A stretch of DNA of 29,794 nt from Sulfurovum sp. Its GTDB lineage: Bacteria > Campylobacterota > Campylobacteria > Campylobacterales > Sulfurovaceae. Under the pieces are notes generated by a model, which was not told the origin of the DNA, made no database searches, and worked only from the letters and a program-made list of their open reading frames with translations. How positions within the stretch are numbered: position 1 is the stretch's first letter; every line of letters begins with the position of its first letter. The translations under genes and the position numbers were made by a program. This document shows positions 7,657 to 14,520 of the stretch, piece by piece. The stretch is from assembly GCA_027029065.1 (NCBI GenBank), contig JALVGO010000252.1, forward strand, positions 1-29,794. Direction: 5' to 3'.

Positions 7657-7921
7657 GGGCACCTCTAATAACCCCAGACGCTCATAATGGGTTTTGCAGA
7701 TGTGAGATTTTATAAGAGGCTTTCAAATCCTAGCCAGAGCTAAGATGAAGGAAGCATCTTGTGAAAGATCGCGTCAGCAAAACCCACCCTTTGGGCAATG
7801 CCAGCTTCGCCCTATGCGGCGTTACACTTTTTCGACTTAGCTACGGCTAGGTCTGTAAAGTGTGCCTTGCCTAGAACAAAGCTGGCAATGTTATGAGCAT
7901 CTGGGATTATTTGAGGTGCCC
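7657..7921. mobile_element. 265-bp element with 31-bp terminal inverted repeats (MITE-like)
   Basis: The ends (7657-7687 and 7891-7921) are inverted copies matching at 28 of 31 positions, beginning GGGCACCTC at each outer edge. Inside are further inverted repeats: GGGTTTTGC/GCAAAACCC (7689-7697 with 7777-7785), an 11/12 pair (7796-7807 with 7879-7890), ACACTTT/AAAGTGT (7824-7830 with 7857-7863), AAGATG/CATCTT (7742-7747 with 7755-7760), and a crossing 14/16 pair (7729-7744 with 7836-7851). No open frame of note is present, so it cannot move by itself. The ends remind me of IS5-like insertion sequences, which I cannot verify. No clear target duplication is visible. Two of three end mismatches become G-U pairs in a minus-strand transcript, so a structured RNA is an alternative. 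Confidence 0.6.
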
Positions 7922-7957
7922 TGATCTTCTTTTTCCTTTAGCCGGTGCAGGATTCTT

Positions 7958-8863
7958 CTAAAATGTCTCTTTACAGTACGCAATCGCAACCCCCTCACGC
8001 AAACCGTCATCGATCACAATACACTGTTTCTGTTCAAGAATGGTATAGAGGTGTTCAAATATGAGAATTCCTGCTGCGATCAGATCACTGCGCCCGGTAC
8101 CTACTGTCTCTTCTCTCTTTTCAAACGGCATGGCAAGCAGTTTGTCCAGATAGAGCGGAAGCTCCTCTTTGGCAAGGATCGTACCGTTTATTTTTGCCGC
8201 ATCGTATGTCGCATAGGTCTGTCCCAGCTTCATTGCAGCTACGGTTGTCGGTGTTCCGGCAGTTGCGACAAATGCCTCCACACTGCCCCGTGTTGCCAGT
8301 GTCTCAGCAGCGAACATCTGCATGGAAAGCATCTCATGCGGCAACGCTTCTTTGATCTCATCAAGTGTCGTGTACTGCTGTGCAATGGTAACGATGCCTA
8401 CAGGAAAGCTTTTTGAAACACGCGTTTCGCCATAGACAAAAATAATCTCAGTCGATCCCCCGCCAATATCGACCAGTACAAAATTTCCGGCACCGTGGTG
8501 CAGTTTCTGCAAACGCTCTTTTACCGCAAGCAGCGTCAGATACGCCTCCTCTTCTCCGTCAATGATCCGAAACGAAACTCCCGTCTCCTGCGCAATACGG
8601 ACAAGCACATCATCGGCATTTTTGGCACGACGCAGCGCTTCGGTCGTTACTGCCACGATCTCCTGTCCCTGAAAATCGATCTTCTCCTGCGCCTCACGGA
8701 TCGCATAGATCACACGCTCAACCGCTTCATGCCCGACCACCCCGGTCATCGCCAGTCTGTCAGCCGTTTTGACAATCTTCTCAAATGCCGCTGTCATACG
8801 CCTGTGCACACAGTCATACTCCACAACCCGAAGCGTATTTGACCCCAAATCTATCGCGATCAT
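7958..8863 (-). CDS. Ppx/GppA-type exopolyphosphatase or guanosine pentaphosphatase
   Basis: A 301-residue member of the sugar-kinase/actin/Hsp70-fold phosphatases, which release phosphate from polyphosphate or convert pppGpp to ppGpp. Motifs are IDLGSNTLR at the N-terminus (phosphate 1), VAVTTEALRRAKN, the second phosphate loop VLVDIGGGSTEIIF, and TAGTPTTVAAM. It is the short form common in Campylobacterota, ending after the two-lobed core without the C-terminal HD-like domain of E. coli Ppx (about 500 aa). Which of the two substrates it uses cannot be told from the sequence. The ribosome site is weak, and the start lies only 19 bases after the ilvA terminator. Confidence 0.85.
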   Translation of the reverse strand: MIAIDLGSNTLRVVEYDCVHRRMTAAFEKIVKTADRLAMTGVVGHEAVERVIYAIREAQEKIDFQGQEIVAVTTEALRRAKNADDVLVRIAQETGVSFRIIDGEEEAYLTLLAVKERLQKLHHGAGNFVLVDIGGGSTEIIFVYGETRVSKSFPVGIVTIAQQYTTLDEIKEALPHEMLSMQMFAAETLATRGSVEAFVATAGTPTTVAAMKLGQTYATYDAAKINGTILAKEELPLYLDKLLAMPFEKREETVGTGRSDLIAAGILIFEHLYTILEQKQCIVIDDGLREGVAIAYCKETF

Positions 8864-8882
8864 ACCACAAACCCAAATTTAT

Positions 8883-8905
8883 AAAAAAGCACTGCCATGC
8901 AGTGC
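8883..8905 (-). terminator. Rho-independent terminator of ilvA
   Basis: On the minus strand GCACTGC-ATG-GCAGTGC forms a perfect 7-bp stem with a 3-base loop, followed directly by TTTTTT. It lies between ilvA and the phosphatase gene and should end the ilvA transcript. Confidence 0.8.
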
Positions 8906-8912
8906 ATACCGG

Positions 8913-8947
8913 CACTATTCACTCTTCACTCCTCACTCTTCACTTGA
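8913..8947. repeat. Heptamer tandem repeat CACTCTT-like
   Basis: Five successive 7-base units (CACTATT, CACTCTT, CACTCCT, CACTCTT, CACTTGA), non-coding, between the ilvA stop hairpin and its terminator. Similar short heptamer tracts occur in intergenic DNA of many bacteria. Copy number may vary between strains. Confidence 0.65.
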
Positions 8948-8969
8948 AAGATCGTCATACGATCTTTCA
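8945..8969. repeat. Perfect 11-bp palindrome over the ilvA stop codon
   Basis: TGAAAGATCGT and ACGATCTTTCA flank the loop CAT. The right arm contains the ilvA stop codon. There is no T-run on either side, so it probably protects the mRNA end or is a mobile palindrome rather than a terminator. The real terminator follows 40 bases later. Confidence 0.7.
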
Positions 8970-10178
8970 GTGTTCTTCTTTAAAAGAAAACCCGCCCTCT
9001 CTCAGCTTTTGGCGTATCAGCTCCTGATGCTCCACCCCTTTGGTCTCCAGTGCCACACTGACGTGAGCATCCCCAAACTCCAGATCGATTGACGTTCTGT
9101 CATAGCCTATCTGCACGATATTTGCCCCTACCTCTGTCAAGATCTGGGTAAAACTCTGCAGTGCACCGGGTTTGTCCACCAGTGTCACCATCAGTTTCAT
9201 CTTCCGTGCCGATTTCACCAGACCCTTCTCAATAATCAGCGAAAGCATCGTCACATCAATATTCCCGCCGCTGAGTACTATGCCGACCTTGCTGCCTTTT
9301 GGCAGACCGATCTTGCCGTGCATCAGTGCCGCAACCCCTACCGATCCTGCACCCTCGACCAGTACTTTCTGGCGTTCGAGCAAAAAGAGAATGGCTGATG
9401 CGATCTCATCTTCACACACCCCTTCGAAACGGTCCACATATTTCAAAATGTATTCCAGTGTCACGGGTGATGTATCACGCACGGCAATACCGTCTGCAAT
9501 AGTCCGTACCGATGTGGTATCGATGGGCTTTTGGGCATCATAGGAGAGGTGCATTGCCGGTGCCCCCTCGGCTGAGACCGCGATCATCTCGATCTCGGGT
9601 CTGATCGACTTTGCTGCTGTCCCCATCCCTGCTATCAGACCGCCACCGCCTACCGGAACGACCATCGCATCCAAATCAGGCACCTCTTTAAGCATCTCAA
9701 GTGCAACAGTACCCTGTCCTGCCATCACCTCAAGATCGGTAAAGGGGTGGACAAAATCGAACCCTTTCTCCTCTCCAAACTTGACCGCATAGGCATACGC
9801 CTCATCGTAGTTGCTCCCCTCAAGAATGACATTGGCACCAAACGCCTTGACACCCTGTACTTTTGTCAATGGAGTAGATTCGGGCATGACGATCGTCGCT
9901 TCGATACCGAAATGTTTGGCAGCAAAGGCAACCCCCTGTGCATGGTTGCCCGCACTTGCGGCTACCACACCGCCCTTTTTGCCCGCTTCAATCAGTGTTG
10001 CAATCTTGTTGAAGGCACCCCGCAGCTTAAACGCACCCGTACGCTGAAGGTTCTCTTTTTTCAGGTAGACTTCATACCCGCTCATTTCACTCAATATCGG
10101 TGCATAGGAGAAAGGGGTATGATAGACCACACCCTCAAGTCTTTGGTACGCCTCTTCTATCTGCTTTAAGTCCAACAT
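8967..10178 (-). CDS. ilvA: Threonine dehydratase (threonine ammonia-lyase)
   Basis: A 403-residue PLP enzyme turning threonine into 2-oxobutyrate and ammonia, the entry to isoleucine. The catalytic domain (about 1-315) has the PLP lysine K51 in TGAFKLRGA, the substrate loop AASAGNHAQGVA, the phosphate-binding glycine loop VPVGGGGLIAGM and the late VLSGGNID. A single ACT-like domain (about 325-400) follows. This is shorter than E. coli IlvA (514 aa, two ACT-like units) and longer than the catabolic TdcB (about 330 aa). It matches the one-ACT form common in many bacteria. Context with ilvBN favours a biosynthetic role. AGGA lies eight bases before ATG. Confidence 0.93.
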   Translation of the reverse strand: MLDLKQIEEAYQRLEGVVYHTPFSYAPILSEMSGYEVYLKKENLQRTGAFKLRGAFNKIATLIEAGKKGGVVAASAGNHAQGVAFAAKHFGIEATIVMPESTPLTKVQGVKAFGANVILEGSNYDEAYAYAVKFGEEKGFDFVHPFTDLEVMAGQGTVALEMLKEVPDLDAMVVPVGGGGLIAGMGTAAKSIRPEIEMIAVSAEGAPAMHLSYDAQKPIDTTSVRTIADGIAVRDTSPVTLEYILKYVDRFEGVCEDEIASAILFLLERQKVLVEGAGSVGVAALMHGKIGLPKGSKVGIVLSGGNIDVTMLSLIIEKGLVKSARKMKLMVTLVDKPGALQSFTQILTEVGANIVQIGYDRTSIDLEFGDAHVSVALETKGVEHQELIRQKLREGGFSFKEEH

Positions 10179-10207
10179 TAATCATTCCTGAGTATTATAT
10201 TGGTGTG

Positions 10208-10213
10208 ATTATA
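10208..10213 (-). promoter_or_regulatory. Probable -10 box of ilvA
   Basis: TATAAT on the minus strand, placing transcription start about 22 bases before the ilvA ATG. A second TATAAT (10194-10199) is too near the ribosome site to serve well. The 54-base gap must also hold the promoter of the divergent CoA-binding protein. Confidence 0.45.
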
Positions 10214-10232
10214 GCCAAATAAAGGATAAAGC

Positions 10233-10658
10233 ATGGAATGTGAATTTCCTACTGTAAACAGTAACAAAGAAGAGATCAAAGAGATTTTTGACAGCGTCAA
10301 GACCATTGCCGTACTCGGTCTCTCCCCCGATCCGAGCAAAGCAAGCCACCGTGTCGCCAAGTACCTGCAGGAAGCCGGCTACAAGATCGTACCGGTCTAC
10401 CCGAAAGAGGATGAGATACTCGGAGAGAAGGTTTACCGCTCACTAAAAGAGATTCCCTTTGAAGTCGATATGGTCGATATTTTCAGAAAACCCGCAGCCT
10501 TCGATGCCATTGCCGATGCGTGTATTGAAAGAGGTGATGTCAAAGTATTCTGGGGGCAGCTTGGGCTGGTCAACAATGCCGCAGCCCAAAAGGCTGAAAA
10601 TGCCGGCATGAAAGTGGTACAGAACCTCTGCGCCATGGTCGCACACAGAGACCTTTAA
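10233..10658 (+). CDS. CoA-binding domain protein (YccU type)
   Basis: A 141-residue Rossmann-fold protein of the CoA_binding_2 family. It shows KTIAVLGLSPDPSKASHRVAKYLQ (nucleotide loop), YKIVPVYPKEDEILGEKVYRSL, VDMVDIFRKPA, KVFWGQLGLVNNAAAQKAENAG and the closing CAMVAHRDL. The family resembles the CoA-binding half of succinyl-CoA synthetase, but no enzyme activity is established. The start has AAAGGA six bases upstream. It is divergent from ilvA and convergent with trmA, so it is probably a single-gene transcript. The length matches relatives (about 135-145 aa). Confidence 0.88.
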   Translation: MECEFPTVNSNKEEIKEIFDSVKTIAVLGLSPDPSKASHRVAKYLQEAGYKIVPVYPKEDEILGEKVYRSLKEIPFEVDMVDIFRKPAAFDAIADACIERGDVKVFWGQLGLVNNAAAQKAENAGMKVVQNLCAMVAHRDL

Positions 10659-10664
10659 CGCCTT

Positions 10665-11789
10665 CTACCCTCTTTTTTTCAAAAAGACCCCGCTCTCCAC
10701 ATGCTCCGTGTGAGGGAACTGATCAAAGATGGCAGCTTCACACACTTCATGTGTCCTGCAGAGTATTTCAAGGTCACGTGCAAGGGTGTCAGGGTTGCAA
10801 GAGATGTAGATGATATGCTCCATATCGGCAATCAGTGCAGTTGTGCCCTCATCAAGCCCCGCACGCGGCGGATCGACCAGTACAGTCGTAAAGTCATACT
10901 GCTTCAGATCGATCCCCTTGAGTCTCTCAAAACTGCGCACGCCCCCAAGTGCCTCGGTCATCTCCTCTGATGCCATGCGCGCAAAGGTGATGTTCTCTAC
11001 CCCGTTTAGCTGACAGTTTTGCAGTGCGGCATGGATGGAGCGTTTGGAGATCTCAGTTGCCAATACTTTGTCATAGTAGCGAGAGAGCGGCAGCGTGAAG
11101 TTGCCCAGTCCGCAGTAGGCTTCGAGCAGATCTCCTCCACCCGTCTTTTTCGCCTGTGCTATCGCCCACTCGATCATCTTGATATTCACGGCAGGGTTAG
11201 GCTGCGTAAAGCCGCTCTCATACTCCACATAGGTGGCCACTCTGCCGTCTATGGACAGTTTTTCGGTCACGTACTCATCGGAGAGTACCACCTTCTGCTT
11301 ACGGCTGCGCCCCATCACTTTGCACTTCAGTGCCGCTTCAAGCTGCTTTGCCTCCTCACTCCATATCTCATCGAGTTTGCGGTGGTAGAGCATGGTAACC
11401 AGACACTCATCGGTCGTTGTCGCCAAAAACTCCACGGCAAAGAGCTTCTTCTTCAGCACTTCTGGAGATGCGTTGATCGCCTCAAGCAGTTTCCACATAC
11501 GATTTTGGATGGGTTCTATAACTTTTGGACATTCGATGATGTTAACCGCCCCGTTTTTGGTGATGTTGCCCATAGCGTAGTAACACACCTCTCCCTCATG
11601 CCAGATACGAAACTCTGCGCGCGCCCGGTAGTGTGACTGGGGAGAGTCAAAGACCGCAAGCTCCCCCTCATGAAACGGTGCCAGTAACCCCTGCACCCTC
11701 TCTCTTTTTTGCCCAAGCTGCGAAGCATAGTCCATAGCATACAAACTGCACGACCCGCAGCTTCCAAAATGTTTACATTGCACGATCAT
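10665..11789 (-). CDS. trmA: tRNA (uracil-54, C5)-methyltransferase
   Basis: A 374-residue SAM-dependent enzyme forming ribothymidine at position 54 of tRNAs. The N-terminal segment has a cysteine group (C5, C11, C14 in CKHFGSCGSC). SHYRARAEFRIWH follows as the TrmA-type binding region. The SAM-binding domain has LLEAYCGLGNFTLPLS and VLVDPPRAGL. The catalytic cysteine is in ISCNPDTLARDL, and the general-base glutamate in HTEHVESGVFL. There is no TRAM domain, which fits TrmA (about 365 aa) rather than RlmC/RlmD. It follows the small membrane-protein gene on the same strand by 50 bases. Confidence 0.92.
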   Translation of the reverse strand: MIVQCKHFGSCGSCSLYAMDYASQLGQKRERVQGLLAPFHEGELAVFDSPQSHYRARAEFRIWHEGEVCYYAMGNITKNGAVNIIECPKVIEPIQNRMWKLLEAINASPEVLKKKLFAVEFLATTTDECLVTMLYHRKLDEIWSEEAKQLEAALKCKVMGRSRKQKVVLSDEYVTEKLSIDGRVATYVEYESGFTQPNPAVNIKMIEWAIAQAKKTGGGDLLEAYCGLGNFTLPLSRYYDKVLATEISKRSIHAALQNCQLNGVENITFARMASEEMTEALGGVRSFERLKGIDLKQYDFTTVLVDPPRAGLDEGTTALIADMEHIIYISCNPDTLARDLEILCRTHEVCEAAIFDQFPHTEHVESGVFLKKRG

Positions 11790-11839
11790 TTCCTGTTGAG
11801 TAAATCTTTAGGCGTATTTTAACCAATTTTGTGGAGAAT

Positions 11840-12068
11840 TTATGTTACTTTCCCGTTTTCCTTACCCAAAAGAGTAAGGAGTATAGGGAAAGTTATCATG
11901 AGAAGAAAATATTTGACAGCAGCAGCAATAAAAGTCAGATAGATACAAGATCGCCAAATACTATCATCGCTATGCTGCCTCAGCACTAAAAAAAGAGATG
12001 ATGGTATAGAGTGATACACCAACAAATATGACACTAAAAATCAACACTTTGCCTATCAGTTGTTTCAT
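11840..12068 (-). pseudogene. Small two-helix membrane-protein gene interrupted at a T7 tract
   Basis: An excellent ribosome site (AAAGGAT, then ATG) opens a frame, MKQLIGKVLIFSVIFVGVSL..., that stops after 32 residues at 11970. The stop comes shortly after a run of seven T (11988-11994 read on the minus strand). If one T were missing, the frame would continue without a stop to 11840, giving a 75-residue protein. It would have a first membrane helix (about 5-27) and a second hydrophobic stretch (SCIYLTFIAAAVKYFLL and following), ending in GKENGKVT. I therefore read it as one gene with a one-base insertion, a phase-variable switch or a sequencing error. Family and function are not recognised. 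Confidence 0.55.
11847..11893. repeat. Double inverted repeat at the 3' end of the broken small gene
   Basis: An outer pair ACTTTCCC/GGGAAAGT encloses an inner pair CCTTAC/GTAAGG with an 8-base loop. It lies inside the second half of the interrupted small gene and just before trmA. No T-run follows. It may be a processing or pausing hairpin. Confidence 0.5.
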
Positions 12069-12081
12069 GGTAAATCCTTTC

Positions 12082-12107
12082 GATTAGAATGTGTGCACAT
12101 TCGAATC
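12082..12107. promoter_or_regulatory. 26-bp dyad, probable operator or leader hairpin
   Basis: GATT-n-GAATGTG-nn-CACATTC-n-AATC is symmetric over 22 of 26 positions. It sits directly before the ribosome site of the small membrane-protein gene and after a possible -10 (TAATAC, 12119-12124, minus strand). This is the place expected for a repressor operator. A leader-RNA hairpin is the alternative. Confidence 0.5.
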
Positions 12108-12162
12108 ATAAGGAAAAAGTATTACCACTATATTATTTGGTTATATTATAAACGGGGATTGT

Positions 12163-12606
12163 CTATTTGAAAATTTCAGGAGGAAATGCCACTGGAATGG
12201 GAGTAAACAATTGCATGGAAAGTGTTTTCGCAGCACTGTCTCTATAGAGTTGATAGGGGACATACAGAAACCGTGCACCTATTTTGTTCCCTTGCTTACT
12301 GCGCTCTTCAAGATGCACGCGGATACCGCTCTGTGCTTCAGCCTGGTAGGCTTCCGGAATAATCACCCTTGAGACGATCACAAGTGCCGTGATATCATCC
12401 TCTTTGGCACTCTTTTCCCTCAAAATACCGACCAGATCTTCATACATCACATCATGATCATCTTTTGTATCGGTACTGAGACTCTCGATAGCCCCCTTTT
12501 CATACAGTACCATACCAAAAGGCTCAAGCACCTCTTCTTTTTCAATCTGCTCTTTGGCATACATTACAGCCTCATTCACCAGATCAAACAGTGCATCTTC
12601 ATTCAT
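12163..12606 (-). CDS. Protein of unknown function, 147 aa
   Basis: I do not recognise this family. The protein is soluble and mixed alpha/beta, without signal peptide or membrane helix. It starts MNEDALFDLVNEAVMYAKEQIEKEE and continues with PFGMVLYEKG, an acidic segment (STDTKDDHD), and ITALVIVSRVIIPEAYQ. It ends with VHLEERSKQGNKIGARFLYVPYQLYRD and a proline-rich tail. The segment LVIVSRV...GIRVHLEER...ARFLYVPY reads like a five-stranded core. I choose the start preceded by GGAGGAGAG. A longer frame of 12 more residues lacks a ribosome site. It is divergent from the DUF3597-like gene. Confidence 0.72.
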   Translation of the reverse strand: MNEDALFDLVNEAVMYAKEQIEKEEVLEPFGMVLYEKGAIESLSTDTKDDHDVMYEDLVGILREKSAKEDDITALVIVSRVIIPEAYQAEAQSGIRVHLEERSKQGNKIGARFLYVPYQLYRDSAAKTLSMQLFTPIPVAFPPEIFK

Positions 12607-12677
12607 ACTTCTCTCCTCCATTTTGAAAGCATTATAACGCATCCCTTATATGTTATGCTTTGGCGATATTTATTTGG

Positions 12678-12683
12678 TATACT
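12678..12683 (+). promoter_or_regulatory. Extended -10 of the DUF3597-like gene
   Basis: TGG-TATACT (TGn plus TATACT) lies 30 bases before the start codon, giving a leader of about 20 bases with AAAGGAT as ribosome site. Confidence 0.5.
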
Positions 12684-12712
12684 GTGAAACAAATTACTAC
12701 AAAGGATAAAAA

Positions 12713-13126
12713 ATGGGTATTTTTGGCAATATTATGAAAAAACTGGGATTTGGTGATGACACACCGGAAAATGAAGCAGTTGAAGCAACGGAAGAGGCGG
12801 TTGTAGAAGCACCTGAAACAGAGAATGCTTCTTCTGAGCCTGAGCAACCTGAAGTTGCGGTAGAGGCAGTGGCGGTTGTTGATGTTGTCGCGAAACTGGA
12901 AACTTTATCTGAAGAGAATCCTGGACTTAACTGGAAAACTTCTATTGTTGACCTCATGAAACTGCTTGGACTTGACAGTGCATATGCCCACAGAAAAGAG
13001 CTGGCAGAAGAGATGGGTATTGAAGGATATGAAGGTACTGCTGAGCAAAACATTGCCCTGCACAAAGCTGTTTTGGAAAAAATTGCCAAAAATGGCGGGA
13101 ACATTCCAGAAGAGCTCTTTCAGTAA
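12713..13126 (+). CDS. DUF3597-like protein
   Basis: A 137-residue soluble protein. An amphipathic start (MGIFGNIMKKLGFGDD) is followed by a low-complexity acidic linker rich in E, A and V (about 17-58). The C-terminal helical domain (about 60-135) has LNWKTSIVDLMKLLGLDSAYAHRKELAEEMG, GYEGTAEQNIALHKAVLEKIAKNGGNIPEEL. This matches what I remember of the DUF3597 family, found in many bacteria and sometimes next to LysM-type proteins. No biochemical role is known to me. The gene has its own promoter and a hairpin after its stop. Confidence 0.75.
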   Translation: MGIFGNIMKKLGFGDDTPENEAVEATEEAVVEAPETENASSEPEQPEVAVEAVAVVDVVAKLETLSEENPGLNWKTSIVDLMKLLGLDSAYAHRKELAEEMGIEGYEGTAEQNIALHKAVLEKIAKNGGNIPEELFQ

Positions 13127-13135
13127 CATATAAAG

Positions 13136-13155
13136 GAGAAGCCTGCGTGCTTCTC
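13136..13155 (+). terminator. Hairpin terminator after the DUF3597-like gene
   Basis: GAGAAGC and GCTTCTC form a perfect 7-bp stem with a 6-base loop, followed by TTTCTCC. It lies between the DUF3597-like gene and the glmU promoter. Confidence 0.6.
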
Positions 13156-13181
13156 TTTCTCCACCTTTAAACCCAATTGGG

Positions 13182-13187
13182 TATAAT
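13182..13187 (+). promoter_or_regulatory. -10 box of the glmU operon
   Basis: A perfect TATAAT lies 38 bases before the glmU ATG, just after the preceding terminator hairpin. The -35 is not recognisable. Confidence 0.6.
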
Positions 13188-13224
13188 CGCACTATTCATC
13201 TTCAACTATAAAAGGGAACTATTT

Positions 13225-14520
13225 ATGTCCATATCTGTTGTTATCCTTGCTGCCGGACAGGGAACGAGAATGAAATCAGACACCCCCAAAGTCCTCCATA
13301 CCATCAGTGGAAAACCGATGCTTTTTCATGCCATCGATGCGGCACAGGCTGTCTCTGATGATGTAACAGTAGTGCTCTATCATCAGGCAGAGCGTATTGA
13401 AGCCGAAATCAATGCCCATTATGAAAACATACACTTCCACCTGCAGGATGCACAGCAGTATCCCGGTACCGGCGGAGCGATGAAAGGGGTTCACACCAAA
13501 CACAGCAGAACCCTCATTCTAAACGGTGATATGCCCCTCGTTACCGAAGCATCTCTGCGTGCGCTTACTGCCGGTGATGCCGACATCAACATGTCCGTTA
13601 TCGAGCTTGACAACCCCAGCGGCTATGGCAGAGTGATCATTAAAAACGGCGAAGTCAGAGAGATTGTCGAACAGAAAGACTGCACACCTGAGCAGCTCGA
13701 TGTCAAAACGGTCAATGCCGGTATCTATGCGGTCAATACCGAGCTGCTGGAACGCTACATTCCAATGCTTGACAACAACAATGCACAAGAAGAGTACTAC
13801 CTTACCGACATCGTCAAAATGGCGGTCGAAGAAGACAGAACTGTACATCCAGTCTTTGTCGAAGAGGAGGAGTTCAAAGGGGTAAACTCCAAACTCGACC
13901 TCGCCCACGCCGAAGAGATCATGCAGCGGCGTATCAAAGAGGCACTCATGATGCAGGGGGTCGTTATGCGGCTTCCTGAAACCATCTACATCGACTGCCG
14001 CGCCACATTTGAAGGAGAGTGCATCCTTGGAAACGGTGTCAGCATCGAAGGGCACAGCAGACTCATTAAGGCTCACATTAAAGCCGGTTCTGTCATTGAA
14101 GATGCCCATATTGAAAACTCCGATGTCGGTCCGATGGGACGCATACGCCCCGGTTCCGTGCTCAAAGGTACCCACATCGGGAACTTTGTTGAGGTGAAAA
14201 AATCGACCCTTACCGGTGTCAAGGCAGGACATCTTGCCTATCTTGGTGATGCGACCGTCGATGAGGGAAGCAACATCGGAGCGGGAGTGATCACCTGCAA
14301 CTATGACGGTAAAGCCAAGTACCCTACAAAGATCGGCAAAAATGTCTTTGTCGGCTCCGATACACAGCTGGTTGCACCGGTAACGGTGGAGGATGATGTC
14401 ATCATCGCCGCAGGAACAACCGTAAACAAAAATGTGGAAAAGGGTGCACTTGCCATTTCCAGAACCCCGTTAAAGACCCTTAAGGGCTTCTTCTACAAAT
14501 TTTTCGGAGAGAAAGCATAA
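13225..14520 (+). CDS. glmU: Bifunctional UDP-GlcNAc pyrophosphorylase / glucosamine-1-phosphate acetyltransferase
   Basis: A 431-residue enzyme making UDP-N-acetylglucosamine for peptidoglycan and lipid A. It acetylates glucosamine-1-phosphate and then adds UMP. The N-terminal uridyltransferase domain (about 1-225) has the signature LAAGQGTRMKSDTPKVLH (catalytic R15, K22), QQYPGTGGAM, LNGDMPL and VNAGIYAVN. The C-terminal left-handed beta helix carries GPMGRIRPGS, NFVEVKKSTL, AYLGDATVDEGSNIGAGVITCNYDG and NVFVGSDTQLVAPV. The length fits the shorter Campylobacterota form (E. coli 456 aa). The start is set by AAGGGA upstream. A 16-residue longer frame has no ribosome site. It is first in a run of six overlapping genes. 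Confidence 0.95.
   Translation: MSISVVILAAGQGTRMKSDTPKVLHTISGKPMLFHAIDAAQAVSDDVTVVLYHQAERIEAEINAHYENIHFHLQDAQQYPGTGGAMKGVHTKHSRTLILNGDMPLVTEASLRALTAGDADINMSVIELDNPSGYGRVIIKNGEVREIVEQKDCTPEQLDVKTVNAGIYAVNTELLERYIPMLDNNNAQEEYYLTDIVKMAVEEDRTVHPVFVEEEEFKGVNSKLDLAHAEEIMQRRIKEALMMQGVVMRLPETIYIDCRATFEGECILGNGVSIEGHSRLIKAHIKAGSVIEDAHIENSDVGPMGRIRPGSVLKGTHIGNFVEVKKSTLTGVKAGHLAYLGDATVDEGSNIGAGVITCNYDGKAKYPTKIGKNVFVGSDTQLVAPVTVEDDVIIAAGTTVNKNVEKGALAISRTPLKTLKGFFYKFFGEKA

Noticed and set aside
7657..7921. tmRNA, 6S RNA or integron attC site
   Set aside because: The tmRNA tag and tRNA-like ends are absent, the outer stem is too long and perfect for a typical 6S RNA, and no integrase or attC core sites are seen. 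A MITE-like element fits better.
11840..12034. 64-residue frame beginning inside the small membrane-protein gene
   Set aside because: Its start has no ribosome site and its first part is an off-frame reading of the first membrane helix. The second part is better explained as the continuation of the gene at 12068 after a one-base shift.
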